A stretch of 64,000 nt of DNA from Amylostereum areolatum (GCA_012932865.1 SAXG01000023.1:237114-301113), one strand, 5' to 3'; shown: positions 1 to 11,273, counted from the stretch's first letter. A program made the numbers and translations. The notes: generated by a model from the sequence alone, not told the origin.

Positions 1-1124
1 GCCTGAGGTGACTTCGATGGGCGGATATAGCCCTTCTTCAGGTGGTCGTCGAGGAAGGTGTCGAGTTCGATCTGCTCGGAAGGTGAGAGGGGGTAGATCT
101 TGCACGGTTTGGGTTCAAAGCCGTCTTTCATGTCGATAGCATGGTCCCATGGCCGTCGGTCAGGAAGTCGCTCGGAGGTTTTCTTGTCGAATACAGGCGC
201 AAAGTCGCGGTACGGCAGGGGGACTAAGTCTTCAAAGGTTTGCGGGCGTGCGTTCTCTTTTGAATGTTCTGCAAGCTCCTGCGCTTTTGTAAAGCCCGCG
301 CGGATGGGTATTGCATCTGGATTAGGACCATCGGTTTCAGGGAGGATTCCGGCGCGGCGTAGTCCATTGATCTCCCAGTCTCGGAATACCATGGGCCGCT
401 CGTCGTCGTCTTCAGTGAAGAGTCGTGCGGGTAGAGGGGAGCGATGGACCATGCGGACGCGAACACCTTTGACTCTGCGTGCAGGAATAACATAAGTGGG
501 GACTGGGGTCCAGGACACATATGTCGGCTCTGGGAAGGGATCGTCCACGACGAGGGGTGTCCTCGGGGTTTTACCTGCTTCAACCTTACGCTGTGATTGG
601 ACCGATGATGGTTTCCGTGGCTTGGTTGCGAGGTTCGTCACAGGAGGTTTGGACAGAGTGCACGAGGGAGGGCAGCGGAGCATGTCAACACGGTCTCGTT
701 GCCAGTCTATGGTGGGATTGTGCTCGTCGAGCCAGTCTGTTCCAAGGATCATGTCATGATCGCCGATGTCGGTGATGAAGAACTCAGCTTCTTCCTCATG
801 GTACGCCTTTGAATCTTGCGAGTATATCCGGATCCGCTGGGTCGTTGTGTCGCGTACCCAGCCCATGACATTCTCGGTGCCATCCACATTACGCACGGGG
901 AACGGGTTTTCTAGTTTTCTTGTGGTGAGCTTCTTGCGTTCAACGAAGCTTCGGTTCAGGATAATTCCTTCTGCGCCGCTATCAAGCAGCGCGTCTGCGT
1001 CGATTTCTCTTTTGGTAACTCGTCCGATCAGCTTGACTTTGAGCGTGATCGATGGTGTTTGCCTGTTCTTGGTGACAGTAGACAGATACAAACACGGGGG
1101 ATACGATTGCTCACAGGTATGCAT
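1..1124 (-). CDS. Ty3/gypsy Pol polyprotein, N-terminal part (runs off left edge)
   Basis: The minus strand is open from the gag stop to the window edge. Reading leftwards it shows a retropepsin-like aspartic protease: the active-site motif is ALLDSGAEG (near 990-970) and the flap/second half has DMILGTDWLDEHNP (near 750-710), the usual ILG(T/M)xWL pattern of Ty3/gypsy proteases. After a linker comes the approach to reverse transcriptase, with RRPWDHAIDMKDGFEPKP and LKKGYIRPSKSP at the very edge, a phrase typical of chromovirus-type Pol just before the RT palm. RT, RNase H and integrase must lie outside the window. The first in-frame ATG is at 1124, but the frame is open back to about 1208. 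Pol lies in the -1 frame relative to gag, whose stop sits in a run of five T, so frameshifted translation is possible but not shown. No stop interrupts the visible part. Confidence 0.9.
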   Translation of the reverse strand, partial: MHTCEQSYPPCLYLSTVTKNRQTPSITLKVKLIGRVTKREIDADALLDSGAEGIILNRSFVERKKLTTRKLENPFPVRNVDGTENVMGWVRDTTTQRIRIYSQDSKAYHEEEAEFFITDIGDHDMILGTDWLDEHNPTIDWQRDRVDMLRCPPSCTLSKPPVTNLATKPRKPSSVQSQRKVEAGKTPRTPLVVDDPFPEPTYVSWTPVPTYVIPARRVKGVRVRMVHRSPLPARLFTEDDDERPMVFRDWEINGLRRAGILPETDGPNPDAIPIRAGFTKAQELAEHSKENARPQTFEDLVPLPYRDFAPVFDKKTSERLPDRRPWDHAIDMKDGFEPKPCKIYPLSPSEQIELDTFLDDHLKKGYIRPSKSPQ

Positions 1125-1204
1125 GGATGATAATACAGCGAAACGATTCGACGATGATACCAAAAGTCCTTTGCCTCCACCAGACGACGCGACTGGGGGG
1201 CGTT

Positions 1205-2821
1205 TCAAAAATCCTGCGATTCCAGGATGTCCTTCAACAGCGCTACTGCCTGCTCCTTGCCTTCCGCGTCCAGATCCTTCAGCTGGCGAGTGATCGCCGC
1301 GATGGTTTTGGATGGGTCGGGAGCTGCTTTCGCAGTGGACGGAGCCGTGTTCGTTGGCAGGGGAGGGGCCTTGGACCCAGTCTCTACTGCGCCCACCCGT
1401 CGCGCGCTCGAGTCGCGGTTGGGGCAGTCGCGAGAGACGTGACCGGCTTGTCGACACATGAAGCACTTGCCTTCGCGCATCATCTTTGCGCGCTCGTCGT
1501 CCGTCAGCTTTGCAGGGCGGGTCGAGGTGTTGGTGAAGGCACCGACTCGGCGCGACGAGGAGTCGTTGGTTGAACCGTTCGAGGTGAGCGCGACAGCCCC
1601 CTTGGACTGACTGCTCTTCCTCTCCGGGTTCTCTTCGAGCCACTGGTGGTTGATGCGGCGGGCGCGCTCCTTCCACTCCGCGAGCTTGGTGGGGAACGGG
1701 TACGACCGGGCCACCTGCTTGCCGAGGTCACGCTGAAGTCCCTTCTTGAAAAAGTGGATTAGCGCCTCGTCGTCGTACGCTGACATGGTTGCCAGCATCT
1801 CAAACTCGGTGATAAAGTCAGTGACGTCCCGGGTGGTCATCGCGAGCTCGTTGATCTTACGCTGAGCCTCTATCTTCGGGTCGACGGGCACGAAGTCTTT
1901 GCCAAACCTCTCGAAGAGCTCTTTGTAGGAGCTATAGTGGAGTGTTGGGGGCGTGGGGTCGAGGGCGTCGGCGTCTTCCTTCTCGTCTTCGTCGGCGAAG
2001 AGTTCCATGCGGCGATGCGTGGCCCAGGCTTTCGCTGTGTCGTCCTCCATCAGGCTGAGGAGAAGCATCATCTTGGCGTCATCTGTGGCATAAACATCCT
2101 TGTTAACGCGCAGGAACATGCGGAGCTCGAGGGAGAACCGGAGGGTGTCGCGTCTATCGCCTTTGAATGGCTTTGGCTTGGGGCCGATCTCCCGCTTGGA
2201 GACGGCAGGTTTGGATTCGGCGTCGGACATCTTGTCGAAGGGGAGGGGGACGGTGAGGGATTGGGCGAGTTCTTGATCAAGGCGGCGTAGGGTTTCTCGT
2301 CGGTGTTCTTCTGCTTCTTCAACTTCGTCCTCAACTTGTTTTGCGACAAGGAAGTCGGCGGGGGTGAGGAATTGCTGGTTATGATGCCACGACCAGTGAT
2401 CTTGGACGGGACTGAACGAAGTGGGCTGCCACTCAACTACTGATCGTCCTGGGGTTCCGTTCTTGTTCCGTCTATAGGCGTACCACTTCCCAGTTGTGTC
2501 GTTGTGGTTGATCCCTTCTGGGACTTCGATTACAGTACGTCGACGGGGTGGGGGCGAGTTGGTCGGAGGGGGGTTCAGGAAGCGCTGTAGAACGTCCGCA
2601 GCGGTGGCAAAATCCGATTCTTCGACGTAGGGTTGTTCGTCGCGGTCGTCGAAGTACCAGTCTCGACGTTGCCGGTTTGGTTCGTCGTGCAGCCAACGTA
2701 CGGATTCCTTAGTCTGCTGCGAGGTGAGGATATAGTACTCTTCAGGACAGTAGTCTCGAAAGACGCCTGGGGGAAGGTTCAGGGTGGGGGGACGAGGGGC
2801 TGTGGAGGACGTGATGATGGT
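1205..2821 (-). CDS. Ty3/gypsy Gag-like protein with CCHC zinc knuckle
   Basis: Open frame of 539 codons ending with a stop at 1205-1207. The part from the first ATG (2230) is 341 residues: a capsid-like helical region (FKGDRRDTLRFSLELRMFL onwards, ending around INHQWLEENP) and one zinc knuckle CFMCRQAGHVSRDC, the nucleocapsid motif. The frame stays open for another 197 codons upstream of that ATG and reads like protein (for example LPPGVFRDYCPEEYYILTSQ and DWYFDDRDEQPYVEESDF), so the real start is probably further right and not a plain ATG; a TAG in the same frame at 2822-2824 separates it from the next open segment. Genome-encoded structural protein of the retrotransposon, forming virus-like particles and binding its RNA. 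The element appears young: gag is uninterrupted apart from the TAG. Confidence 0.88.
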   Translation of the reverse strand, partial: TIITSSTAPRPPTLNLPPGVFRDYCPEEYYILTSQQTKESVRWLHDEPNRQRRDWYFDDRDEQPYVEESDFATAADVLQRFLNPPPTNSPPPRRRTVIEVPEGINHNDTTGKWYAYRRNKNGTPGRSVVEWQPTSFSPVQDHWSWHHNQQFLTPADFLVAKQVEDEVEEAEEHRRETLRRLDQELAQSLTVPLPFDKMSDAESKPAVSKREIGPKPKPFKGDRRDTLRFSLELRMFLRVNKDVYATDDAKMMLLLSLMEDDTAKAWATHRRMELFADEDEKEDADALDPTPPTLHYSSYKELFERFGKDFVPVDPKIEAQRKINELAMTTRDVTDFITEFEMLATMSAYDDEALIHFFKKGLQRDLGKQVARSYPFPTKLAEWKERARRINHQWLEENPERKSSQSKGAVALTSNGSTNDSSSRRVGAFTNTSTRPAKLTDDERAKMMREGKCFMCRQAGHVSRDCPNRDSSARRVGAVETGSKAPPLPTNTAPSTAKAAPDPSKTIAAITRQLKDLDAEGKEQAVALLKDILESQDF

Positions 2822-3438
2822 CTAGAAGAAGTCCGCCGCGATGGGGCGACGGCCGAGGAGTTTCTGGGTGAGGTAGCCGGCTTTTACTGCCTGGCGGATC
2901 TTATGTTCGTGGTGGCGGCGACGAAGGGTCTTACCCTTGATGGTGGGACGGAGGACTGGTGGCGGGGTGGATTCGGGGGTCCGACGGTTAAACTGGGAGA
3001 CAGAGGTGAAACTGGTTTGGATGATCGGGTTGGGGGCGTCTTGGATGAGGTATGTGTGGTAGGTGGGGGCGTGGAGGGTGAATTCAAGGCGTTCGAGATC
3101 TACGTTGATGCACGTAGTGATCCGGACGTATAGGGCGAGGACGACAGTACCGTGATCCTTGTGCCACCTCCACTCGAAGATGCGGAAGTTGAGGCCGTGC
3201 GCGGTCCAGGGATCTTTCTTGCAGAGGTTCTGTACGGGGACGAGGCAGTTGACGGTGACGGCGTCGGACCAAGGGTAGGGGAGTGGTGCGTCGTCGCGGG
3301 GGGTGATCGGCTTTCCGTTGAACGGGAGGAAGACCGGTGCGTTCGGGAGGTCCGTGGTGGGAGTTTTTAACGTCGTAGAGACGGCAGAGGTAGATGGAGA
3401 GAGGGGTGCGAGGTAGGCGTAGGGGTAGACTGTCCAGG
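2822..3438 (-). CDS. Open segment between LTR and gag, same frame as gag
   Basis: From the end of the LTR to the TAG at 2822-2824 the minus strand is open in the same frame as gag, with no ATG. The deduced sequence is not low-complexity and looks coding (for example WTAHGLNFRIFEWRWHKDHG, LALYVRITTCINVDLERLEF, and a basic end KGKTLRRRHHEHKIRQAVKA). I do not recognise a domain. It could be an extra 5' ORF of the element, or an N-terminal extension of Gag joined by readthrough of the TAG or by splicing (CTTCTAG also reads as an intron acceptor). Its lack of an ATG argues that at least one of these holds or that the start has been mutated. Confidence 0.45.
3424..3436 (-). promoter_or_regulatory. 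Candidate primer-binding site of the gypsy element
   Basis: Two bases after the proposed LTR end (TGACA) the minus strand reads TGGACAGTCTACC. A PBS that begins TGG, complementary to the CCA end of a tRNA, just inside the 5' LTR is the norm for Ty3/gypsy elements. The priming tRNA was not identified. Confidence 0.45.
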
Positions 3439-3858
3439 TGTCAGAAAAACAGTTTATGAGACCGATGAACCGCCTAAGTCGCGATGATGGGAGGAGCGAG
3501 AAGAAAATAGATTTGAGAGTGCCAGGGTCTAGGGTAGTGCAACGTGCGCTACAGTACCGTATGACGAGATGGACAGTCTAGGGAAAAGGGAAGAGAAACA
3601 CTGTCCTTATATACAAGTGGGAACGATGGTGCGATGCGATGTGATAGTGGTGCGAGTGGGGGGAACAATAGGAAAGGAGTCATGGGGCGGAGGACGAAGG
3701 TCCGGAGCAGTGATGTCATAGATAAGGATGCGGAACCCCGCTCGGAAGTCCGGGCAATGATGTCATTGAAGCATGTGATGCGAGGGAAAGTCATGTGCCG
3801 TGACACGTCGCGTGTACGAGGTCTGCAAACGAAGAGAGAAATGGAGCGATCCGTGACA
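3439..3858 (-). mobile_element. 5' LTR of the Ty3/gypsy element (420 bp)
   Basis: In minus orientation the sequence starts TGTCACGGATCG (3858 leftwards) and ends TTTTTCTGACA (3439), giving the TGTCA...TGACA inverted ends seen also in the unrelated solo LTR at 8601. A TATA box (TATATAAG) lies in the middle and a TGG-type primer site follows the end. The right boundary coincides with the point where a readable multi-exon gene stops. The 3' LTR is outside the window, so the boundary and the target duplication could not be confirmed by comparing two copies. Confidence 0.6.
3606..3613 (-). promoter_or_regulatory. TATA box of the gypsy LTR
   Basis: TATATAAG on the minus strand, about 170 bp inside the LTR and followed by a pyrimidine-rich stretch; well placed to start the genomic transcript of the element. 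Confidence 0.55.
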
Positions 3859-4792
3859 CTCCATATGTGACATGTCGAACTCAGTGTACACCGTTGCGTT
3901 GGGCTTCTTGCTGATCGCACTGACAACACCTGCCCAGTCGGCATTGTTGTCAACTGTTGATGCTGCAGACTTCCTACTCGTATAATATATCAGACAATGA
4001 ATGTACAAGGAACAAGAGACGTACGCAATACCGGTCCAGTGCACTACAAATGGCGGCCCGTTCTCCCCCACGATGAACTGACCATCTAAGCCATGCGCAA
4101 TCAACATCTTCTCAACGATCTCCACACATGTCGTTGTAGCCCCAAGCGGGGTGGTGATAGTCTTCGAGGATTTAGTTGTTCTTGTTTGTCCTGGGGCTGT
4201 GAACACAATCGTGATGACGACGGTGCGACCTTATATCATCATTAGTTCTTAGCGTAGGCACAAAGATAACCTGAGAGATACCTTCGCGTTCATTACGACA
4301 TGGTGCCGCCACCACTGCCGCCGCCTGACGAGGTGCCGCTGCTGGACTGCCGCGGCTTGGTGCGCCTGCTGGCGTGCGTGGGGCATTCTGGGTCTGGGGT
4401 TGAGGAGCCGGGGGAGCAGGACCATGTTCTTGACGTGGGGGAGTGTGTGCAGCAACAGCTTGCGCGCGCTGTGCATGCTCGAGAGCCTGCTCGCGGGCTT
4501 CTTGTTCTTGTGCGGAGATGCGGGCCAGCAGGTATGTGCGGTGGTCTGGAGGGAGCTGATTGATAGCGGCTGCACGAACCTCTTCTATTTTTTCATGGCT
4601 GTGGTAGAAGGTCGGAGGATCCACTGCGCCGTCTGAGTGGTAGTTAGCAATATGCATTTTTCGGGGCCAACCCCAAGCCTGTCACTCACCAACCCATGCT
4701 GGCTCTGTAACCCAGACCTGTGAGACCTGATACCTCCTTCGTACTCCATTGGCAGTCTGTAGCTCGACGACGAGGGGAAAGACGGGGTCCAT
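3859..4792 (-). pseudogene. Unknown four-exon gene, cut off by the gypsy insertion
   Basis: A clean exon-intron series on the minus strand: exon 1 4690-4792 (ATG, MDPVFPLVVELQTANGVRRR), exon 2 4282-4632, exon 3 4025-4196, exon 4 3973 down to 3859. The introns (57, 85 and 51 nt) all have GT..AG borders, and the frame is kept across each junction. Exon 2 has a coiled-coil-like stretch (LLARISAQEQEAREQALEHA) followed by a Pro/Ala-rich part; exon 3 reads SKTITTPLGATTTCVEIVEK then LIAHGLDGQFIVGENGPPF. I recognise no family. Translation runs on to ...TEFDMSHME and then straight into the LTR start, so the 3' part of the gene lies beyond the retrotransposon, outside the window. Whether this is a host gene or part of another mobile element is unknown. 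Confidence 0.6.
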
Positions 4793-5005
4793 GACTCGGA
4801 TGTAGGTGAGAGCGGACAAGGAAGTGCCAGCTCGACGACCCGACGCGTCGCGCTGCCGTTATGTCACTCAGTCACACCGGGATCACACATCAGTCACTGT
4901 ACCTCATTGCTGCGCATTCCCGCATTTGGCAGGTTGTTTGGTCGTACAAACAACGAAATCGCGCCCGCGGATTCCGGAATCTTATGCAAAGCACTGTATC
5001 ATCTG

Positions 5006-5101
5006 CCGTCCAGAAGATCTCAATCAGTTACAACCCGCCGTCCAGAAGATCTCAATTGGTTACAACTCACCGTCCAGAAGATCTCAACCGGTTACAACGG
5101 A
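5006..5101. repeat. Three tandem 32-bp repeats
   Basis: Three copies of a unit beginning CCGTCCAGAAGATCTCAA and ending GGTTACAAC-like, at 5006, 5038 and 5070, differing at a few positions. No gene was found on either side between 4.8 and 7.4 kb. Confidence 0.85.
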
Positions 5102-7412
5102 GAATAGATCAGGAGAATAGATCAACTTGGTAGCAGGCATAATGTTTTCAATATTACAATGCTCAAATCATCAGTTCCCGCTCTTCAGATCTCAGATCTC
5201 GGACTTCAGCTACTTCTACTCAACTCTCAGCGCAATAAACAGGTAGAGCGTAGCAGAATATATTATGATTTGACAGCTAATTATGTACAATCCGGGAGAT
5301 TACACGAGGTATTATTATGTATATGATAGATGGACCTCCAGCTCAGAGAAAGCAAGCGGAGCCAAAAAGCGAGAGAACAGCCAGCAATAGCGAAGGCGGC
5401 AGCAACAGAGACAGGAGACTCAGTGCACCTTGAATACATCAGGTACGGAGTGGGAGCCGAGGGAGCTGAGAGCTGAGGTGCGTTAGAGGAAGTCGGGAGT
5501 CAAACGGGGACGGAGTGACAGCGCGCGCGCGCTCTGCTTTATATGCTCAGACAGGGTGACGAAGGGTAACAAGTTTGTCACTGTGACAGTGAGGTTGAGC
5601 CGGTTTGGAGCCGGTGCCGATGGGACGAGAACGAGACGCGTTGCGGCGAGACTCACCGTTGTGGACTCGAACAGCCTACCGACTGGAATATCCTGGAACA
5701 TTGACCCGCCCAGGGCATGGCCCATACCCGCAGGCCATAGGGGAAGCAGGACTTAGCCATTTTTGAGGTGTCCGCAACGTCCAGGTGATGGTGATCAGTG
5801 GGGGGTGCGAGGATGGTGCGGAGAGTGTAGCGGTATTAGCTTGTCTCGTGCATCAGTCATTGTAGAGGACTGACTCACAGTGGTTGCTTACTCGGAATCA
5901 TTGAATGACATGGGATGGACCTGAGGGAGGTGACTCGTTAGACGGTATTAAAATCAGCGCAAGGGAGAATTGTATGCGCTCGTACCTGCATTACAATGTC
6001 GTTGAGGGAGCAATATACACGATGACAACGCGTTGTCGCGAGACAAGATGAGGTTCACCCGCGTTGACATACATTGATGACGAAGCAAGGCCAAGATTAC
6101 AATCGAGAACAACCCGGGTTGGGACATAATAACTAGCTTATGATCGGGTTATAAGGAGATGTTTGCCAAATTTGATTATAATCCCGGTCGCCTTTTTCTG
6201 ACATACAGGAAGCACCCGCCGGCCCCGCCCTGAAGTGCATAGATGGCTTGCCTCTTACACATACCTCGCCGGCATCGCAAGTCTCTACATACACTTGTTC
6301 AGTATCACAAGTCGGGCGCACATAGCGCAATATCATTTTCAAACGGCTTCCGATCATATGCGATTGTCCAGTTCCCCACTGCTTTCCGATAGCCTCGTCG
6401 AAAACGCATCATTCGCATTGCTCGAGCGCGACGGGTGCTCGAGGACGCGTCACACTTAGAAGAGCTGATCTCTGGGAGGTGCGTGGTTCTCTTCCCTGTG
6501 AGTTGTTCAGAACGCTGAATACGACCGCACTGTGCAGAGCATCACAAGGCCTGGAAGAGGTGTATGTCATCATGTGCTACTGTATCCTACAACATTGCAC
6601 AATATCACAGTGCTTGTCGCTTTCAACTTCCGCGGTCATTCAATATACTTAAACATCATGAAGACCACGGACTCGCTGCAAACTCTAATGCGAACCTTGA
6701 GGTGCATGAGGTGTCGCGCTTCGCCTTCCAGCCACTTGGCATTTTTCTCGCCATCACAAAGCCTTCGAAGACCACGTTGCTTCCGCCACCGCTTCCACGC
6801 AATAAGTATATCCTTCAAATGTCCCGCGCGACTATCAAACTTCAAAGGCATATGGCGCCGGTCCACTATGCCTCGCTTCAGTTCAATCCGCCCACTTTTT
6901 GCGCGTTACCATTGACGTCCACAAAGCAAACGGCTCCCCAGAATCCACTATCGACCGTGTAATTGTCATCTCATATGAATTGCACGGAAGCTCAACCCTT
7001 TCTCGCAGTTGGATTGTTCAAAACCTTTCTCAGTTGTCGCCTCATCCTCCACTTTACCTTGCTTCATACCCAGCTGGTCCAGAACTGGCGAATATTGCTG
7101 CGCCTGCGCAAGCAATCGTTCTTCGTCACAAGGAGCTGCGCCTGTCGAATCGGACGGTCCCATGGCAGCTGTGTGTACAAGGTTTGGACATACGCGCAGC
7201 TGTCCTCTCGACACTATCTTAGACACGGGGCCGTCCTCGAGGCTGAATGCTGCATCAGGGAAAGCCTCTCCCGCAAATGCCGCGCCAAGGTCCTCTAATT
7301 AGTGTGCCGTTTAGATGGTGCCCTCTAAGGCGGTCTAGTACGTCAAAAGGTGTCTAAGTCAAGTCCGAGGTTTTTAGAGGTTACACACATTGTCATTGTA
7401 CGGACTCTCGGG
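5102..7412. other. No supported gene
   Basis: Only short, mutually overlapping open frames without recognisable protein features. Part of 7165-7250 resembles 14545-14640 (TACAAGGTTTGG, ACGCGCAGC and GTCCTCGAGGCT in the same order), suggesting dispersed repeat remnants. Confidence 0.5.
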
Positions 7413-10400
7413 CTAAAATACGGTCCTGTATGTATGGTGATCGAGGAATGAGCTGACACGGAATTTCGTACACTCCTCAAGGACATTATAACTTGTCCAA
7501 CGACGGGGAGCGGTCGCACCAAAACGCGGGAAGAGCTGGACACTCCATTGGATGTCTTCGATAGGGATGATTTTGGCGTCGATTCGCCCATTGTGCACGG
7601 AACGAGACCCACGGTACATCTGTGTGTCATCTTCTGGCTCCTTTGCGAACGGCGTGAACCACTCGATGTAGGCAAGGTGTTGTGGGGGTGTCGGACGTGT
7701 GGGTAGGTAGACGGTGTCAGCCGTCTTGGCAGATAGTCGGAAGACCACGCGCACTTGTGCGACGCGGTAGCCTTGGTCATGACCGGTCAGCGGTGAAATC
7801 TCAGACGAGCAGCAAAGCTCACCTGCTACGCCGCGAGCACCTCCAGCTCCCGATTTAACCAACACGGTGTCAAACCGACCGGGAACGATACGTCCACGGG
7901 CGTCCCGCCGCTGAGGGCGAACATGGACAGCATCTTGCTCGTCTTTTCCGTCCTCGCGTTGCAGAGCGTCGTGATTCCAGAGCTTAATCTTGTGATACAC
8001 GGCGATAGGTCTGGTCAGGATGAGTGTGTTATCAGCTTTGTGACGCGCGGGCCCAGGACCGAGATCTGGGTAGTTACACTTGACAATGAATGCTGCGAGT
8101 GCATCGGAAAAGTCAACGGCGCCGTACAGTTCATGGAGTCGATCGAACGAGAGGGCTAGGAGTGTTGGATGTTTCGTCATCTGGGTGTGCATGTGAAGGT
8201 GCACCTCTGGTGTCCGTTCCGAAGTGATAGGAGGGTGCCCCGAAGAGCGCCACTGAATGAACGCCGCATGCGCGTTGACCTTCTCGCGACGTTCAAGCCA
8301 TGCCGTCATTTGTGGATATTCATCTTTTCGGTTGGTAGCCCTGTACGCGTCTTTCGCAAAGTCGATGTGCAGGCGTTCCGATTGCTCCGTGTTGCTGTTA
8401 TCTGTTGTACCGAAGAGCACGATGCTTGGCGAGTAGTGCCGTGCACCATGAACTTTTGGAAGGTTGAAATCCAGCCGGATTCCGAGATCAATGAAGATCA
8501 ATTTATTGTCGTGGAAGCGCCGAAGAGCATCATCCATCTGCGCAAGGGTTTCATCGGTATGGGATGGATATTGGGCAAGGTAGAGGAAGTCGAGAATTCC
8601 TGTCATGAACGCCTCCAAATTATATACATCGGACCTTACTTTACTATAGTTTACCATCGGACCTCGCATCGGACTTCGCCTCGCTTCGCATCGCGTCCGG
8701 CCCTTCGGGCATACCGGTCTTCTCGGCTACCTCGGTCATGATCTAGACCTTGGAGTCATACTTACCCCGCCTCGTGCTGTGACCCACTTCGTACTCCGTG
8801 GTACCCACTTCGTAGTCCGTTCTGACCCACTCCTACTCCGGCTTTGTTTGTCTTCGTTTGGGTCCTTATCCTCATGTATATAAGGGCTCACCAATCTATG
8901 AGGAGGGGTCATCTCGACCTTTTCTATTCTCCGGCTACCTGGGGGATCCTCCCTAAGTACTGTAGGGGAAGGTCCACACCTTCGTTTATCACTCGCCCCC
9001 CTCGATCCTATCCTCGTCTCTCCTCGCCTTGTACCTCGTCGCGACGTCCTGAACCTGCATCGCAGGTAGACCGTTGCTGACAATTCCTTGAACGGCGCGG
9101 ACGAGGCGGGCAGGACTGCGGCCATCTGGGAGAGGAAGATCTGCAATCAGACCAAGGAGAATGCACGCGATGTGCTTGTGCTCTATACCCGACACCCGGA
9201 CAAGCGAGCTGATCCCATGTGTGAAGAGGCGAGCGTGGTGGTTGGGTGGCATCCGACGACAACGGGCATCAATTTCGTCGGGCCCAAATGCTTGCGGGTC
9301 CGAAATCCATGCAATGACATGCTTGATGACTCCTTGATACATCTGGTGGAGGATATCGGGTGTGCATGAGGCAAAGATGTTTACATAGGGCAAATCTTCC
9401 CAGAACGGATGGAAGATAGGGCGGAGGCGCGCCTCACGACATGCAGCGTGGTAGGTTGTGGGATCACCATCAGCCAGTTCAAAGACGTCCAATGTGTCGT
9501 CGGCATCACGGAAATCGAGGTCTGTGTCATCATCGTACTCTCCGAGAAGAGCGTGCGGAATCGGACATCTTGGACAGTCACCATAGAGTGTTGCCGTCAC
9601 AAGAACCTGCTCCGGATAATCCCCAACGAATATAGCATAGATGGGATGACAGCGACGCCAAACACCATCACCGCTGACCATGGCGATTCCGGTTTCTCCG
9701 ATGTTCTTGATGGGTGCAAGAATCCGACGCATGCACTCATGGAAAACATTGCCGGTTGCACGGCGTCGGGCAGCCTTGTTGGAGATGTGGTCCAGTTTTG
9801 CTGTGGGTAGGTAGCCAATGAGGACTTGCGCCCGACGGGAGGGCTTGCGACGGATGTCCTTCGGGATGTTTCCGATTGTCATGTAGACCGGGTATGCTGT
9901 CTTCCCGCGAAAGAGCGTGAGCTGCGTCTTGTCTGATGATATGATGAGGGGGATGATTGTTGCACCAGGGAGTTTTGCCTCAATGCTTGTCTGCGGAAGA
10001 GAAAATTTGTGTTAGGTCGGAGGAGGGAACCGTAGAAGATGATGCCAAGCACCTGCACGTTCCACCACCAAGTGCCCGTGTTCATCTCATCGTACATCCG
10101 AATCGTCATGTCGGCATCTTGGTAGTGGCGCTCCGGGACCGTGATCAGGTGTTGCGCAAATTCGGGGTCGCCGTACAGCGCGCGGATGCAAGGAACAATG
10201 TCGCAAAAGTACACCTCAAAGTTCTCGCCGCCGACCTGGATCTCCTCCATCGTGAACTTCGGCCGACCAGGCAGTTGTTCGTCGATGATCTTGTTGAGCT
10301 GAGCCGACGAGCAGAATGAGAGGTCGAGTTTCTCGGCAAGCTAAGTAAAAGAGGGCAATGAGCATTGAACTTGACACGTGATCACTGGCAATTGGATGCA

Positions 10401-11273
10401 TACCTCGTCCATCTGGAGGAGCTCAGAGACCGCGGTCGATGTTGGCCCACGTGTTTTGGCCCAGTAAGCCATGGACCAGTCGAGTTTCGACTTGAACGGT
10501 GCCCAGATGTTTCCCGCACTCCCAGATTCCAAATGCGAACGCAGAGTGTCGTACTGTGACGCATATACCTCTAAAGTGAGAGGTGCGCCAGCGCTCTCGC
10601 TCGGGAATGGCACGATCATCGGGTGCACCCAGAGCTTTCCTTCAACACGTTGCCGTTCTTCGGGTGTAAAGAGGCGGCCAGAAGTATCTTGCGGAGCCGC
10701 TAGTTCGTCTGCAGGCAGTTCTCCTGGCGCCGATTGGGGTGCATTCGGGTTGATTACGGGCTCCAAGACGCGCCCGAGCTCCTCAATGTTTCGCACATCC
10801 TCCTCTTCATCCGCTTCATCTTCTTCCGTGGTTCCTTGATTCCTGTCAGAGACCGACATAGGAGCCGGAAAAACATTGTCGACATCCATAGGAGTTGCAC
10901 GAGGATTATCGGCAGTGTTGCCAGCTGGATTGTCGAGTCCGAGTTCGGCAGGTGTGTAACTTTCCGAAAAGTAGTCTGCGCCGACGCCCGTGTTCTCTGC
11001 TGATATGTTCTCTGCAACTTGAGGATTTGGCGGTGCCATAAGACTGGGGAACAGGCTTTCTTGAAGAGCCTGGTATGCGGTGTGAGCAGCTTTGCATTCC
11101 TCGCGCGCAGTCTGTCTCCAGTGGTTTGTACGCCCGCGCGGCGAGAAGTTTTTGCTGCATCTGTTGCAAACTACGGAAGCCTTGGCCGTGGGCAGCTGAT
11201 ACGCCATGAGGATACAGCGTGTGTTGGAGGTCATGGTGTGGAGGAGAGAAGGGTGCATTATATCCAATTTCAC
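7413..11273 (-). pseudogene. Plavaka-type transposase gene, interrupted by a solo LTR
   Basis: Exons: 10404-11273, 10053-10340 and 9990 to 9083, then after the inserted LTR 8600 to 7413. Introns of 63 nt have GT..AG borders. The N-terminus has a cysteine/histidine cluster (VVCNRCSKNFSPRGRTNHW), best started at the ATG at 11207. Later parts carry phrases typical of the Plavaka family of CACTA-like elements found in basidiomycetes: QVLIGYLPTAKLDHI, DILHQMYQGVIKHVIAWI, RLHIDFAKDAYRATNRKDEY and QMTAWLERREKV. The C-terminus (FLDHHTYRTVF) appears complete. The protein would cut and move its own element. The only break seen is the LTR at 8601-9082: with it and one ATTCC removed, the frame runs from AVQGI straight into LDFLYLAQYP. 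Terminal inverted repeats of the Plavaka element itself were not identified. Confidence 0.9.
8601..9082 (+). mobile_element. Solo LTR (482 bp) inside the Plavaka gene
   Basis: Starts TGTCATGAACG and ends GTTGCTGACA, flanked on both sides by the 5-bp direct repeat ATTCC (8596-8600 and 9083-9087), as left by retrotransposon integration. A TATA box TATATAAG sits at 8877-8884 on the plus strand. There is no internal region, so this is the product of LTR-LTR recombination. Its sequence differs from the gypsy LTR at 3439-3858, so it comes from another family, although both share the TGTCA...TGACA ends. Confidence 0.88.
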
